From: Pseudoalteromonas arctica A 37-1-2
GTDB taxonomy: Bacteria; Pseudomonadota; Gammaproteobacteria; Enterobacterales; Alteromonadaceae
Direction of reading: 5' to 3'
DNA length: 64,000 nucleotides
Assembly (NCBI RefSeq): GCF_000238395.3
Contig: NZ_CP011025.1
Coordinates: 1,054,001-1,118,000 of the forward strand
Shown: piece by piece, positions 8,434-17,748 of the stretch
How the letters are laid out: every line of letters starts with the position of its first letter
Position numbering within the stretch: position 1 is the stretch's first letter
The notes under the pieces: generated by a model
Told to the model about the DNA's origin: nothing
What the model saw: the letters and a program-made list of their open reading frames with translations, nothing else
The model's database searches: none
Translations under genes and position numbers: made by a program

Positions 8434-9768
8434 ATGTCAACTCAACGTGCATCATTAAGCGAACGCTTATCTCAATATCAACAACATATTAAAACTCCAG
8501 CGCCTGCTGTGGCAGGTATTTTAACCCGTGTTGTTGGCCTTACCCTTGAGGCTAGAGGTTTACGTGCGCCCGTTGGTAGCCAATGTAAAATAGAAACTAT
8601 GAACGGCTTTGTAGACGCCGAAATAGTCGGTTTTAACGATCAAACTTTGTACTTAATGCCTAACGACCACATCTCTGGTGTGTTGCCTGGTGCGCGTGTT
8701 ATTCCTCAAGTTAATAATTTAGGTTTGCCTGTAGGGATGAGTTTATTAGGCCGCGTGGTGGATGGTTTAGGGCGACCGCTAGATGGCTTGGGTAAAATTA
8801 ATGCTGAGCATCATTTAAAGTTTGCGCAAAATACTATAAACCCGCTTTCAAGAAGACCAATCACTAAGCCTATGGATGTAGGTGTGCGTGCTATTAACTC
8901 GGTTATTACAGTAGGGCAAGGCCAGCGTATGGGCTTGTTTGCAGGCTCTGGTGTGGGTAAGTCAGTACTACTGGGTATGATGACCCGAGGTAGCGAAGCT
9001 GATGTCATTGTTGTTGGCTTAGTGGGGGAACGTGGCCGCGAAGTAAAAGAATTTATTGAAGAAATACTCGGTGTAGAAGGGCGTAAACGTTCAGTTGTTG
9101 TCGCAGCGCCTGCTGATTCATCACCGCTTATGCGTTTAAAAGGCTGTGAGAGTGCAGTCACTATTGCTGAGTATTTTAGAGATCAGGGTTTAAACGTATT
9201 ATTGTTACTCGATTCGGTAACGCGTTATGCAATGGCGCAACGTGAAATTGCACTTGCTGTAGGCGAGCCGCCTGCTACAAAGGGATATCCGCCTTCGGTG
9301 TTTGCTAAACTACCTGCGCTGGTGGAGCGTGCTGGTAATGGCGGTGAAGGGCAAGGTTCAATTACTGCCTTTTTTACCGTGTTGAGTGAAGGGGATGATA
9401 TGCAAGACCCTATTGCTGATGCAGCGCGAGCTATTTTAGATGGCCACATTGTACTATCGCGTGATTTAGCTGACAGCGGGCACTATCCCGCTATAGATAT
9501 AGAAAAATCGATTTCGCGTGTTATGCCTCAAGTTGTTTCTGAGCCACATATGCAACAAGCCCGTGTACTTAAACAAGTGTATTCCATGTATCAGCAAAAC
9601 AAAGACATGATTACTTTAGGCGCTTATCAAAAAGGGACCGATCAAATGCTCGACCAAGCCATAAATATGATGCCAAGAGTAAATGCATTTTTACAACAAG
9701 GTATGCGAGATGTCATTAGTTACGATGATGGTCTGCAAGGTCTTGCTCAGTTACTAGGACAAGCATAA
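8434..9768 (+). CDS. fliI: Flagellum-specific export ATPase FliI
   Basis: FliI is the F1-beta-like ATPase that unfolds and delivers substrates to the export gate. The 444-residue protein shows Walker A GSGVGKS at about residues 171-178, the family motif [17 protein letters not shown], Walker [17 protein letters not shown], and the C-terminal helical domain. Length agrees with the family. Its stop TAA shares its last base with the fliJ ATG. Confidence 0.97.
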   Translation: MSTQRASLSERLSQYQQHIKTPAPAVAGILTRVVGLTLEARGLRAPVGSQCKIETMNGFVDAEIVGFNDQTLYLMPNDHISGVLPGARVIPQVNNLGLPVGMSLLGRVVDGLGRPLDGLGKINAEHHLKFAQNTINPLSRRPITKPMDVGVRAINSVITVGQGQRMGLFAGSGVGKSVLLGMMTRGSEADVIVVGLVGERGREVKEFIEEILGVEGRKRSVVVAAPADSSPLMRLKGCESAVTIAEYFRDQGLNVLLLLDSVTRYAMAQREIALAVGEPPATKGYPPSVFAKLPALVERAGNGGEGQGSITAFFTVLSEGDDMQDPIADAARAILDGHIVLSRDLADSGHYPAIDIEKSISRVMPQVVSEPHMQQARVLKQVYSMYQQNKDMITLGAYQKGTDQMLDQAINMMPRVNAFLQQGMRDVISYDDGLQGLAQLLGQA

Positions 9769-10214
9769 TGGCTAAAAACAAACTCGATTTATTGCTCAAA
9801 ATTGAAAATGATAAAGAAGAAAGTTTGCGCATGAGTTACTTACAAGCTAATCAAAACTTGCAATCGAATCAACAAAAGCTACAAGGTTTAAACAATTTTA
9901 GACTGGAATACTCTCAGCAGTTACACCTAAAAGGTAAGTCGGGTTTATCTAGTGCAGGGTTTGGTCAGTACCATGCTTTTATAGCTAAAATTGAAGAGGC
10001 AATTCGCCAACAAGCAAGTACCGTAAATACCGCTAAGCAAGTTGTTACTCAACGTAAAACTCTATGGCTTAAGCAGCAAATTAAAGCTAAAGCAGTTGCC
10101 AAATTAATCGAAAATCAAAAACTCAAAGCAAATGCGTTAATGGCAAAAAATGAGCAAAAAATGTTAGATGAATTTTCGGCTAATCAGTTTTTTCAACGTC
10201 GTAAAGCTTTGTAA
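9768..10214 (+). CDS. fliJ: Flagellar export chaperone FliJ
   Basis: FliJ is the gamma-subunit-like central stalk of the FliH-FliI export ATPase. The 148-residue protein is almost wholly alpha-helical and rich in Lys, Gln and Glu, as expected for an antiparallel coiled coil. Primary sequence similarity in this family is low, so the call leans on length, coiled-coil character and its position directly after fliI (1-base overlap) and before fliK. It ends the first transcription segment, since a sigma-54 promoter candidate follows at once. Confidence 0.9.
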   Translation: MAKNKLDLLLKIENDKEESLRMSYLQANQNLQSNQQKLQGLNNFRLEYSQQLHLKGKSGLSSAGFGQYHAFIAKIEEAIRQQASTVNTAKQVVTQRKTLWLKQQIKAKAVAKLIENQKLKANALMAKNEQKMLDEFSANQFFQRRKAL

Positions 10215-10217
10215 TTC

Positions 10218-10233
10218 AGGCACGTTAATTGCT
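10218..10233 (+). promoter_or_regulatory. Strong candidate sigma-54 promoter of the fliK operon
   Basis: AGGCACGTTAATTGCT matches TGGCACG-N4-TTGCW at every position but the first, with GG (10219-10220) and GC (10231-10232) spaced 10 nt. It begins 4 bases after the fliJ stop and leaves an inferred leader of about 60 bases before fliK. Confidence 0.8.
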
Positions 10234-10303
10234 TTGTTACTTAGTGGAATTCAACTTTTGGCGGTATGCGGTGGCATATTGCCGTAATGGTATTAGGTGA
10301 TTT

Positions 10304-12214
10304 ATGGCGATGAATAACATTTCGTTTTTAGTTTCTTCTGAAAAAGATTCTTTGTTAGCCTTTAAAGACAATAGCTTAGCTAATAGCGAAGAAAATTTAG
10401 GCGAGGAGTTTTTAAGCCAACTAAACGAAGCCCATAGTTCTATGGAGCCTTTACTAAAAGGCAATAAAAACCCTAATGCCGAAAATTCGATTGCCATTCC
10501 TAAGCATAAACAAAAAGAAGACAATGAAAATCTGAGTGCAAAGGCAGATGAAGACACCGCAGACGAAGTTACTTTTGTATCTGTTGAGATGCTTGATCAA
10601 ATTAATTCAGCACAAGCAATGAGCACTTCGATTAATAAGCCTTTTGAGGCAACTGAAAGTACAGAGTTAGATAATGGCGACTCTAAAACAGCGGAGTCAA
10701 AGGGGGCAAAAATTGATAGCTCAAACTCACTACCTTTGAACTCGTTACCATTAAATGAAGGCAAAAATCATAAAAGTGGTGTTGCCGAAGGTATTGAACA
10801 GCCATTAAATCCTATAAATAAAAAGCCTAATGACAGTATTGGTCCTATAGTTGATGATGCTAAATTAGTTTCAATGGATTTAAAGGATCAATTAGCTCAA
10901 GGCAAACCCGTTGATAAAAGCTCAAAAAATATAGTGTTGCCAACACCAGTGCCTACGCCAGCAACTCCACAGAAATCTGAAAGTGAAAAAAGTGCTGCAA
11001 TAGATACTTTAATGACTAAGGATACGAGCTTAATTAAAGCTAATAACGTTATTACTAGTTTAACGCCTGAGCAGCGCTCGCAACTTAATGCGCAAATTAA
11101 GACATTAGACAATGCCGACCCGACTAATAGTGCGACTACTAATCGCACTGCCAACCTTAAACAAATGCTTGCGCAATTTATTACTGATAATGAAGAAGCA
11201 CAGGGTAGCGTAGCTAAACAGTCTTTTAGTTCTGAGATTGATACGCTTAATACCACTGAAAAACAAAGCTTGTTAACACAATTAAACGCTTATATTAAAG
11301 CTGAGCACCCAAAAGGCGAGCAGCTGTCAGTGCTTAAGCAAACAGTTAATGAGTTAAAGGCTTCAATTGAAATAGGTTTGGCCGATACTGCAAAATCAGA
11401 CTCAAAAACGTTTGTAGCGCCAGTTACTCAGAGCGTTGTAAATGACGCGCAAAAAGTCAGCTCAAAAATATCGACAAGTGAAAATGTTGAACCAAGTAAG
11501 GTTGCTACAGCTTCTATAAAAGATGAAAACGCCACAAAATCATCTGAGCTGATGCAAAAAGATGGGTTGAAAAATATAAGTGCAGAGCAAGTACCGGTAC
11601 GTGTAGCACAAGTATTTACGCAAATTACAACTGCTTTAAATACTCAGCAACCGAGTACATTAAGCCAATACGATTCATTGAGTTATGATCAGAGCTTACT
11701 TGATACCCAAATAATACAAACTCAACAATTACAAAGTACATCGCAAGTAAAGCAGGTAAGTATTGACTCAGGTGTAATGCAAGCAATTAATATTGTTAAA
11801 AGTGATGCAGCTAAATTATTGCAAGATCGCGTCAGCTCAATGCTGAGCATTAATAATAAAGAAGCAGAAATTCGTCTAGATCCTCCCGAAATGGGTAGTA
11901 TGCAAATACGTATTCGCAGCGATGCAGAACAAGCACATATAAACTTTGTAGTACAAAACCAGCAAGCCAAAGAAGCACTTGAACAATCAATGCCACGCTT
12001 ACGTGAAATGTTAGCGCAACAGGGACTAGAGCTTGGTGAAAGCACTATTTCTTACGGGCAATCAGGTAGTGAAACTGCTGATCAAAGTGAGAGTGGAACT
12101 CAAGGTAATTTGGCTAATAATAAGTCAGTTAATGATGAAAACGACGAGCAAGCAAATAACACTGCACAAAGTTCTCGACAACAAACTTCATCATCAATAG
12201 ATTACTATGCCTAA
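10304..12214 (+). CDS. fliK: Flagellar hook-length control protein FliK
   Basis: FliK measures hook length and triggers the FlhB substrate switch from rod/hook to filament subunits. The 636-residue protein is long and low in complexity for most of its length (rich in Ser, Asn, Lys, Gln, Asp), with the conserved FliK C-terminal domain at about residues 500-600 (EIRLDPPEMGSMQIRI, then MPRLREMLAQQGLELGES). Two in-frame ATGs, 10304 and 10310, both follow TAGGTGA; the first is used here. It is more diverged than its neighbours, as is usual for FliK. Confidence 0.93.
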   Translation: MAMNNISFLVSSEKDSLLAFKDNSLANSEENLGEEFLSQLNEAHSSMEPLLKGNKNPNAENSIAIPKHKQKEDNENLSAKADEDTADEVTFVSVEMLDQINSAQAMSTSINKPFEATESTELDNGDSKTAESKGAKIDSSNSLPLNSLPLNEGKNHKSGVAEGIEQPLNPINKKPNDSIGPIVDDAKLVSMDLKDQLAQGKPVDKSSKNIVLPTPVPTPATPQKSESEKSAAIDTLMTKDTSLIKANNVITSLTPEQRSQLNAQIKTLDNADPTNSATTNRTANLKQMLAQFITDNEEAQGSVAKQSFSSEIDTLNTTEKQSLLTQLNAYIKAEHPKGEQLSVLKQTVNELKASIEIGLADTAKSDSKTFVAPVTQSVVNDAQKVSSKISTSENVEPSKVATASIKDENATKSSELMQKDGLKNISAEQVPVRVAQVFTQITTALNTQQPSTLSQYDSLSYDQSLLDTQIIQTQQLQSTSQVKQVSIDSGVMQAINIVKSDAAKLLQDRVSSMLSINNKEAEIRLDPPEMGSMQIRIRSDAEQAHINFVVQNQQAKEALEQSMPRLREMLAQQGLELGESTISYGQSGSETADQSESGTQGNLANNKSVNDENDEQANNTAQSSRQQTSSSIDYYA

Positions 12215-12268
12215 GTGCTGCTATTATAATAGTTAAAACAAGCAAGTACCTTTGCGATTAAAGGAATC

Positions 12269-12799
12269 ATGATGGCTGAAGAAACAAGTTTAGAAATTGA
12301 AGAAACCGGTAAAAGTAAAAAGAAACTAATAATAATTATAGTCGCTGTACTACTTATTGTAGGCAGTGCAGCGGGTTACTTTTTTATGTCGGGTTCGGAT
12401 GCGCCAGTTGAAACCTTAAATGAAGAAGCGGGAATCTCTGTAGATCTGTCAACTGGATTTGGTGATTCAGCTGAAATAGGCAGTGCTTTATATGTTTCTA
12501 TGCCACGCCCATTTGTATTTAACGTACCTGGCTCAAGCCGCGACAGAATTGTGCAAATTAAAGTACAGTTACTGGTACGTGGCGAAGTCAATGAAGAAAC
12601 AGCTAAAAAACATATTCCGCTTATAGAAGGGACGCTACTAAGCGTGTTTTCTACTACAACTGCTGATGAGTTAAGTACGAGCTCTGGTAAAGAAACACTT
12701 CGTTTTTCTGCACTTGAAAAGGTACAAAAAGCCTTAATGGATGTTGAAGGCAGTAAAGTAATTGAGCGGGTATTGTTTACCGGCTTTGTAATGCAATAA
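12269..12799 (+). CDS. fliL: Flagellar basal body-associated protein FliL
   Basis: FliL surrounds the stator units at the motor and supports torque. The 176-residue protein has a short cytoplasmic N-terminus, one membrane segment at about residues 19-38 (KKLIIIIVAVLLIVGSAAGYF) and a periplasmic SPFH-like domain with the FliL features YVSMPRPFVFNV, QIKVQLLVRG and VLFTGFVMQ at the end. ATG 12269 and ATG 12272 are both possible; AAGGA at 12261 fits either. Confidence 0.95.
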   Translation: MMAEETSLEIEETGKSKKKLIIIIVAVLLIVGSAAGYFFMSGSDAPVETLNEEAGISVDLSTGFGDSAEIGSALYVSMPRPFVFNVPGSSRDRIVQIKVQLLVRGEVNEETAKKHIPLIEGTLLSVFSTTTADELSTSSGKETLRFSALEKVQKALMDVEGSKVIERVLFTGFVMQ

Positions 12800-12808
12800 G
12801 GGGTTAGC

Positions 12809-13900
12809 GTGAGCGATTTATTATCCCAAGAGGAAATTGATGCGCTATTGCATGGTGTTGATGACGTTGAAGAGGAAGATATACACGATGGTGAAGATGG
12901 CGGAGGGAGTACGCTTCAGTACGATTTTTCTTCGCAAGATCGGATCGTACGTGGTCGTATGCCGACGCTGGAAATTGTTAATGAACGCTTTGCTCGTCAT
13001 ATGCGAATTAGCCTATTTAACATGATGCGCCGCACCGCAGAGGTGTCTATTAACGGCGTACAAATGATTAAATTTGGCGAGTATATTCATACTTTATTTG
13101 TTCCAACCAGCTTAAATATGGTCCGTTTTAGACCTTTAAAAGGCACTGGCCTGATTACCATGGAAGCACGACTTGTGTTTATTTTGGTAGATAACTTTTT
13201 TGGTGGTGACGGGCGTTATCATGCAAAAATAGAAGGCCGAGAATTTACCCCAACAGAGCGCCGAATTGTACAAATGCTCCTTAAAATAATCTTTGAAGAT
13301 TATAAAGAAGCTTGGGCACCGGTTATGGATGTATCGTTTGAATATCTCGATTCTGAAGTAAATCCAGCTATGGCTAATATTGTAAGCCCAACTGAGGTTG
13401 TGGTTATTAGTTCTTTCCATATTGAGCTCGATGGCGGCGGTGGCGATTTTCATATTGCACTTCCGTATTCAATGCTTGAGCCAATTCGAGAGCTGTTAGA
13501 TGCGGGTGTTCAGTCTGATACTGAAGATACTGATTTACGTTGGAGCAAAGCGCTTCGCGATGAAATAATGGATGTAGAGGTTGAAATATCAACTCAGTTA
13601 CTTGAAGTTGATTTAACCTTAAAACAAATCATGGAACTCAAAGCCGGTGATATTATTCCGGTTGAAATGCCTGAGCATATAACCGTGTTTGTTGAAGAAC
13701 TACCTACATTTAGAGCCAAAATGGGTCGCTCTCGCGATAATGTTGCGCTTCAAATTAGTGAAAAAATTAAACGACCTGATTCAGTTAAATCTGAGCTGCA
13801 TGTATTTACCAAAGGCGGCAAGAAAATTGACTCAGATGCAGAATTAGCAGAACTAGAAGATGATTTACACCTCTCTGACGGTGTAGACTTAGACTGGTAA
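12809..13900 (+). CDS. fliM: Flagellar motor switch protein FliM
   Basis: FliM is the C-ring component that binds phosphorylated CheY and reverses the motor. The N-terminal CheY-binding peptide LSQEEIDALL is present at residues 4-13, followed by the middle domain and a C-terminal SpoA domain. The 363-residue length is typical. The GTG start at 12809 is supported by AAGGGG about 6 bases upstream. It is followed by fliN after 20 bases. Confidence 0.97.
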   Translation: MSDLLSQEEIDALLHGVDDVEEEDIHDGEDGGGSTLQYDFSSQDRIVRGRMPTLEIVNERFARHMRISLFNMMRRTAEVSINGVQMIKFGEYIHTLFVPTSLNMVRFRPLKGTGLITMEARLVFILVDNFFGGDGRYHAKIEGREFTPTERRIVQMLLKIIFEDYKEAWAPVMDVSFEYLDSEVNPAMANIVSPTEVVVISSFHIELDGGGGDFHIALPYSMLEPIRELLDAGVQSDTEDTDLRWSKALRDEIMDVEVEISTQLLEVDLTLKQIMELKAGDIIPVEMPEHITVFVEELPTFRAKMGRSRDNVALQISEKIKRPDSVKSELHVFTKGGKKIDSDAELAELEDDLHLSDGVDLDW

Positions 13901-13920
13901 TTGATTAAAAGGTTAAAAGT

Positions 13921-14319
13921 ATGAGCGATGATCAAGACACAATGGATGAATGGGCAGCAGCATTAGCAGAAGCCGAAGCTCCAGATGATAGTAGCGAAGC
14001 ACATGTTGCAGAGCTTGATGAGTTAAGTGATTCAAAACACGAAATGAGTGGCGATGAAAAACGAAAACTCGACACTATTTTAGATATCCCCGTTACTATT
14101 TCAATGGAAGTAGGACGCTCTAAAATTAATATTCGTAACTTATTGCAACTCAACCAAGGCTCTGTTGTTGAGCTTGACCGTGTTGCGGGCGAGCCGCTAG
14201 ACGTGCTAGTTAATGGTACTTTGATAGCCCATGGTGAAGTAGTTGTAGTAAACGACAAGTTTGGTATTCGCTTAACTGACGTGATAAGCCAAGTAGAGCG
14301 GATCAAAAAACTACGATGA
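13921..14319 (+). CDS. fliN: Flagellar motor switch protein FliN
   Basis: FliN forms the base of the C ring and docks FliH. The 132-residue protein has an acidic N-terminal half and the SpoA domain in the C-terminal half (LDIPVTISMEVGRSKI, LLQLNQGSVVELD, GEVVVVNDKFGIRLTDV). Its stop overlaps the fliO start by 4 bases (ATGA). Confidence 0.97.
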   Translation: MSDDQDTMDEWAAALAEAEAPDDSSEAHVAELDELSDSKHEMSGDEKRKLDTILDIPVTISMEVGRSKINIRNLLQLNQGSVVELDRVAGEPLDVLVNGTLIAHGEVVVVNDKFGIRLTDVISQVERIKKLR

Positions 14320-14699
14320 GCTTATTAATTGCTTTAACGAGTTCCGTTTTTTCAAAAGCAGATGTGGCAACACCCACTGGAGATATACTCTCTATGGTGC
14401 TGTCGCTTGTAATGGTGCTAGTACTAATCATTGTGCTGGCATTTTTTGTTAAAAAGCTTAATCCAAATTTAGCAAATAGCGATGAATTTAAAGTAGTCAG
14501 AAGTCTACCTTTGGGTTCTCGCGAGCGTTTAATGGTTGTTGAGATAGATAATGCTCAGCATTTACTTGGTGTAACTCCCCACAGTATTAATTACTTACAC
14601 AAGTTAGAAACCCCATTAAGTGAAAAAGAACTACCTGAACTCGCTAAACGATTTGGTAAACTTTTAAACCCGCAATCAAACCAAAATAAAAAGAATTAA
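14316..14699 (+). CDS. fliO: Flagellar biosynthesis protein FliO
   Basis: FliO is a small membrane protein that helps assemble the FliP-FliQ-FliR export gate. The 127 residues contain one strong membrane segment at about 27-47 ([22 protein letters not shown]) and the short cytoplasmic FliO domain ([28 protein letters not shown]). Position between fliN and fliP confirms the call. Confidence 0.93.
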   Translation: MSLLIALTSSVFSKADVATPTGDILSMVLSLVMVLVLIIVLAFFVKKLNPNLANSDEFKVVRSLPLGSRERLMVVEIDNAQHLLGVTPHSINYLHKLETPLSEKELPELAKRFGKLLNPQSNQNKKN

Positions 14700-14703
14700 A
14701 CCT

Positions 14704-15444
14704 ATGACAAAGTGGCTGCTTATTATTTTTGCCATGGTGTTTGTACCAAGTGTAAGCGCAGAAGGAATTGATGCGCTTACTATTACAACAAACGCTGATG
14801 GCACACAGGATTACTCAGTAACGTTACAAGTTTTAGCAATTATGACGGCGCTGAGTTTTATACCGGCTGCCATAATTATGATGACCTCCTTTACACGAAT
14901 AATTGTTGTACTCGCCATTTTGCGCCAAGCAATTGGTTTGCAGCAAACACCGTCAAACCAAGTGTTATTAGGGATGTCGCTTTTTCTAAGTATTTTTATA
15001 ATGTCGCCTATTTATCAGCAGGTAAACGAGCGAGCTATAGAACCTTACTTAAATGAGCAGGTTACTTCAGTACAAGCTTTAGAGCTGGCTAAAGAGCCAA
15101 TGAAAGCCTTTATGCTTTCACAAGTGCGTTTAAAAGATTTAGAAACGTTTGCTAAAATTGCCGGTTACGATCAGCTTGATTCGCCACAAGATACACCGTT
15201 AATAGTGCTTATACCCGCCTTTGTAACCAGCGAATTGCAAACCGCATTTATAATAGGGTTTATGTTTTTTATCCCATTTTTAATTGTTGATTTAGTGGTC
15301 GCCTCGGTATTAATGGCGATGGGTATGATGATGCTTTCACCCATGATTGTGTCTTTACCGTTTAAAATTATGTTATTTGTACTTGTAGACGGCTGGAGCT
15401 TAGTGATGGGGACTCTAGCTAAAAGCTTTGGTTTAGGGACTTAG
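14704..15444 (+). CDS. fliP: Flagellar export gate protein FliP
   Basis: FliP forms the core of the export gate with FliQ and FliR. The 246-residue protein starts with a cleavable signal peptide ([19 protein letters not shown]), typical of FliP, followed by membrane segments with [17 protein letters not shown] and [17 protein letters not shown] 40-base gap separates it from fliQ. Confidence 0.97.
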   Translation: MTKWLLIIFAMVFVPSVSAEGIDALTITTNADGTQDYSVTLQVLAIMTALSFIPAAIIMMTSFTRIIVVLAILRQAIGLQQTPSNQVLLGMSLFLSIFIMSPIYQQVNERAIEPYLNEQVTSVQALELAKEPMKAFMLSQVRLKDLETFAKIAGYDQLDSPQDTPLIVLIPAFVTSELQTAFIIGFMFFIPFLIVDLVVASVLMAMGMMMLSPMIVSLPFKIMLFVLVDGWSLVMGTLAKSFGLGT

Positions 15445-15484
15445 TATGCAAAGCATTAACATGACCCAACAATAGGAGTACAAC

Positions 15485-15754
15485 ATGGAACCGGAAATTT
15501 TTGTTGATATCCTAAGTGACGCTCTTTTTTTAGTTATTAAGCTGGTGTCTGCAATTGTAGTCCCAGGCTTAATTATTGGTTTAGTTGTAGCTGTGTTTCA
15601 GGCCGCGACGTCTATCAATGAACAAACATTGAGCTTTTTACCTCGTTTATTAATTACCATTAGTGCGCTTATTGTGGGTGGGCATTGGCTTACTCAAGAG
15701 CTAATGGACTTTTTTACTCGCCTAGTATTACTTATTCCTGAAATTGCAGGTTAA
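15485..15754 (+). CDS. fliQ: Flagellar export gate protein FliQ
   Basis: FliQ is the 89-residue export gate subunit with two membrane helices (about residues 14-40 and 52-78) and the characteristic VVAVFQAATSINEQTLSFLPR segment between them. A clear Shine-Dalgarno (AGGAGTA) precedes ATG 15485. It is separated from fliR by only 2 bases. Confidence 0.97.
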   Translation: MEPEIFVDILSDALFLVIKLVSAIVVPGLIIGLVVAVFQAATSINEQTLSFLPRLLITISALIVGGHWLTQELMDFFTRLVLLIPEIAG

Positions 15755-15756
15755 GC

Positions 15757-16536
15757 GTGGAATACCCCTTTGCTGTCGTTATTCAATGGTTGAGCGATTT
15801 TTTGTTGCCGCTGGTACGCATTAGCTCAATGATTATGATTATGGCTGGTTTGGGGGCTAAAAATGTTCCTACACGTATAAAAATGGGTTTATCGGTTGTT
15901 GTAACTTTTGTTGTAGTTCCTGTTCTGCCCCCAGCTACATTCACTAATTTATTTTCGTTTGAGATGATTTTAGTCGTTATTCAACAAATGCTGATTGGTG
16001 TTGCTATTGGTTTTGCATCTATACTTTTATTAAATACTTTTGTGTTAGCAGGGCAAATACTCGCGATGCAAACCGGTTTAGGTTTTGCTTCGGTTATTGA
16101 CCCTTCTAATGGTGCGAGTGTGCCTGCTGTGGGCCAGTTTTTTCTTATTTTGGCCACCCTATTATTTTTTGCTTTTAACGGTCATTTAATGATGATTCAA
16201 ATGGTGGTGCATAGTTTTCAAGTGCTACCCATTGATGGCACATGGTGGTCTGTAGATCATTACTGGGACATAGTGACCTGGGGTGGCTGGATGTTTACTA
16301 CAGCACTGGTACTCTCACTTGCACCGCTTACCGCGATGCTCGTTATTAATATGTCGTTTGGTATTATGACGCGTGCAGCACCGCAATTAAATATTTTCTC
16401 TATTGGTTTTCCGTTTACCTTGGTAGCGGGACTTATTATTATTTGGGCGACACTAGGTAACTTTGTTACTCAGTTTGAGTTTCAATGGTTAAAAATGGTT
16501 GAGCTAATGTGTACTTTAGTTGGTTGTTCACCTTAG
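15757..16536 (+). CDS. fliR: Flagellar export gate protein FliR
   Basis: FliR completes the FliP-FliQ-FliR export pore. The 259-residue polytopic protein shows the family features MLIGVAIGFASILLLN, AGQILAMQTGLGFASVIDP and APQLNIFSIGFPFTL. The GTG start at 15757 follows the fliQ stop directly. flhB begins 10 bases downstream. Confidence 0.96.
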   Translation: MEYPFAVVIQWLSDFLLPLVRISSMIMIMAGLGAKNVPTRIKMGLSVVVTFVVVPVLPPATFTNLFSFEMILVVIQQMLIGVAIGFASILLLNTFVLAGQILAMQTGLGFASVIDPSNGASVPAVGQFFLILATLLFFAFNGHLMMIQMVVHSFQVLPIDGTWWSVDHYWDIVTWGGWMFTTALVLSLAPLTAMLVINMSFGIMTRAAPQLNIFSIGFPFTLVAGLIIIWATLGNFVTQFEFQWLKMVELMCTLVGCSP

Positions 16537-16545
16537 GAGAAAGTC

Positions 16546-17676
16546 ATGTCTGAAGACTCAGGACAAGAAAAAACAGAAGAACCCACATCCAAAAAGCTTG
16601 AGGAATCTAAAAAGAAAGGCCAAATAGCGCGCTCAAAAGAGCTAGGTACCATGTTTGTACTTATTTTTTCGGCTATATCGCTTTTGATGTATGGGCCAGA
16701 AATTGGCAAAGGTTTATATAATGTAATGGGCCGAACCCTTAGCTTAAATCGCAACGAAGCCTTTGATACCACTAAAATGTTTGCCGTATGGGGAGAGGTT
16801 GCAGACGCTTTAATGTTTCCTATGGCTATGTTTGTATTAATTATAGTTTTGGCTGCATTTATTGGTAATACGTTACTAGGTGGTTTTAATTTTAGCTGGG
16901 AAGCCGCTGCACCTAAAGCTAGTAAAATGTCGCCAATGAAAGGCTTTAAACGTATGTTTGGCCCGCAAGCGGCTATTGAGCTTGTAAAGTCACTTTTAAA
17001 ATTTGGCTTGGTTGCAAGTTTTGCTGTGTTTTTAATTAATACTTATTTTGATGAAATACTGCATTTAAGTTTAGAAAGCGCACCGGGTAATATTATTCAT
17101 GCTTTAGAGATTTTAGGCTGGATGTTTTTAGGTCTTTCATGCACTTTAATTATTATTGCGGCTATTGATGCACCATTTCAAAGTTATAACCATAACAAAC
17201 AACTTAAAATGACAATGCAAGAGATTAAAGATGAGTATAAAAACTCTGAAGGTGACCCACAAATAAAAGCGCGTATTAGGCAAACTCAAAGGCAAATGTC
17301 GCAAAACCGTATGATGCAAGATGTCCCTGACGCTGATGTTATTGTTACCAACCCAACTCACTACTCAGTAGCATTAAAATACGATACAGAGCGCGCAGGA
17401 GCGCCAATAGTGCTTGCTAAGGGTATCGATGAAATGGCGATGCAAATTAGAAAAGTAGCAATAGGGAATGAAGTACCTATTTTAGAATCCCCTATGTTGA
17501 CCCGAGCGCTTTATCATACGGCTGAAGTAGGAGAGCAAATACCCGATCAGCTATTTACTGCAGTAGCGCAAGTTTTAGCGTATGTATTTCAGCTTAAGCG
17601 CTTTAATAAAGGGCGCGGTAAACGTCCAACTAAGCTCAATAACAAGCTCCCAATCCCCGATGCCTACAAGTATTAA
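16546..17676 (+). CDS. flhB: Flagellar export switch protein FlhB
   Basis: FlhB is the inner-membrane switch protein that changes export specificity after cleaving itself. The N-terminus reads GQEKTEEPTSKKLEESKKKGQ, typical of the family; four membrane helices follow, then a cytoplasmic domain with the autocleavage motif NPTH at residues 269-272. The 376-residue length is normal. A separate small protein corresponding to the domain after this motif is encoded at 31888-32196. Confidence 0.97.
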   Translation: MSEDSGQEKTEEPTSKKLEESKKKGQIARSKELGTMFVLIFSAISLLMYGPEIGKGLYNVMGRTLSLNRNEAFDTTKMFAVWGEVADALMFPMAMFVLIIVLAAFIGNTLLGGFNFSWEAAAPKASKMSPMKGFKRMFGPQAAIELVKSLLKFGLVASFAVFLINTYFDEILHLSLESAPGNIIHALEILGWMFLGLSCTLIIIAAIDAPFQSYNHNKQLKMTMQEIKDEYKNSEGDPQIKARIRQTQRQMSQNRMMQDVPDADVIVTNPTHYSVALKYDTERAGAPIVLAKGIDEMAMQIRKVAIGNEVPILESPMLTRALYHTAEVGEQIPDQLFTAVAQVLAYVFQLKRFNKGRGKRPTKLNNKLPIPDAYKY

Positions 17677-17694
17677 ACCGTTAACTTAGTAACT

Positions 17695-17710
17695 TGGAAT
17701 AGTTATTGCA
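17695..17710 (+). promoter_or_regulatory. Candidate sigma-54 promoter of the flhA operon
   Basis: TGGAATAGTTATTGCA has GG (17696-17697) and GC (17708-17709) at 10-nt spacing and a perfect TTGCA -12 element; the -24 half is weaker. It lies about 40 bases before the flhA ATG, in the 72-base gap after flhB. Confidence 0.6.
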
Positions 17711-17748
17711 AATTCTACGTAGTGTCAATTTTTTGAAATTGTAGAATT

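Noticed and set aside
8811..9161. Minus-strand open frame of 116 codons inside fliI
   Set aside because: It is fully antisense to a well-conserved ATPase, is rich in Ser, Thr, Pro and Arg as expected of a shadow frame, and has no ribosome binding site or domain.
10304..11750. Low-complexity N-terminal part of fliK as a sign of foreign origin or a broken gene
   Set aside because: FliK proteins normally have long variable low-complexity regions; the frame is intact and the C-terminal domain is conserved.
13136..13453. Minus-strand frame of 105 codons inside fliM
   Set aside because: Antisense to conserved fliM, no recognisable protein features and no promoter-like upstream sequence.
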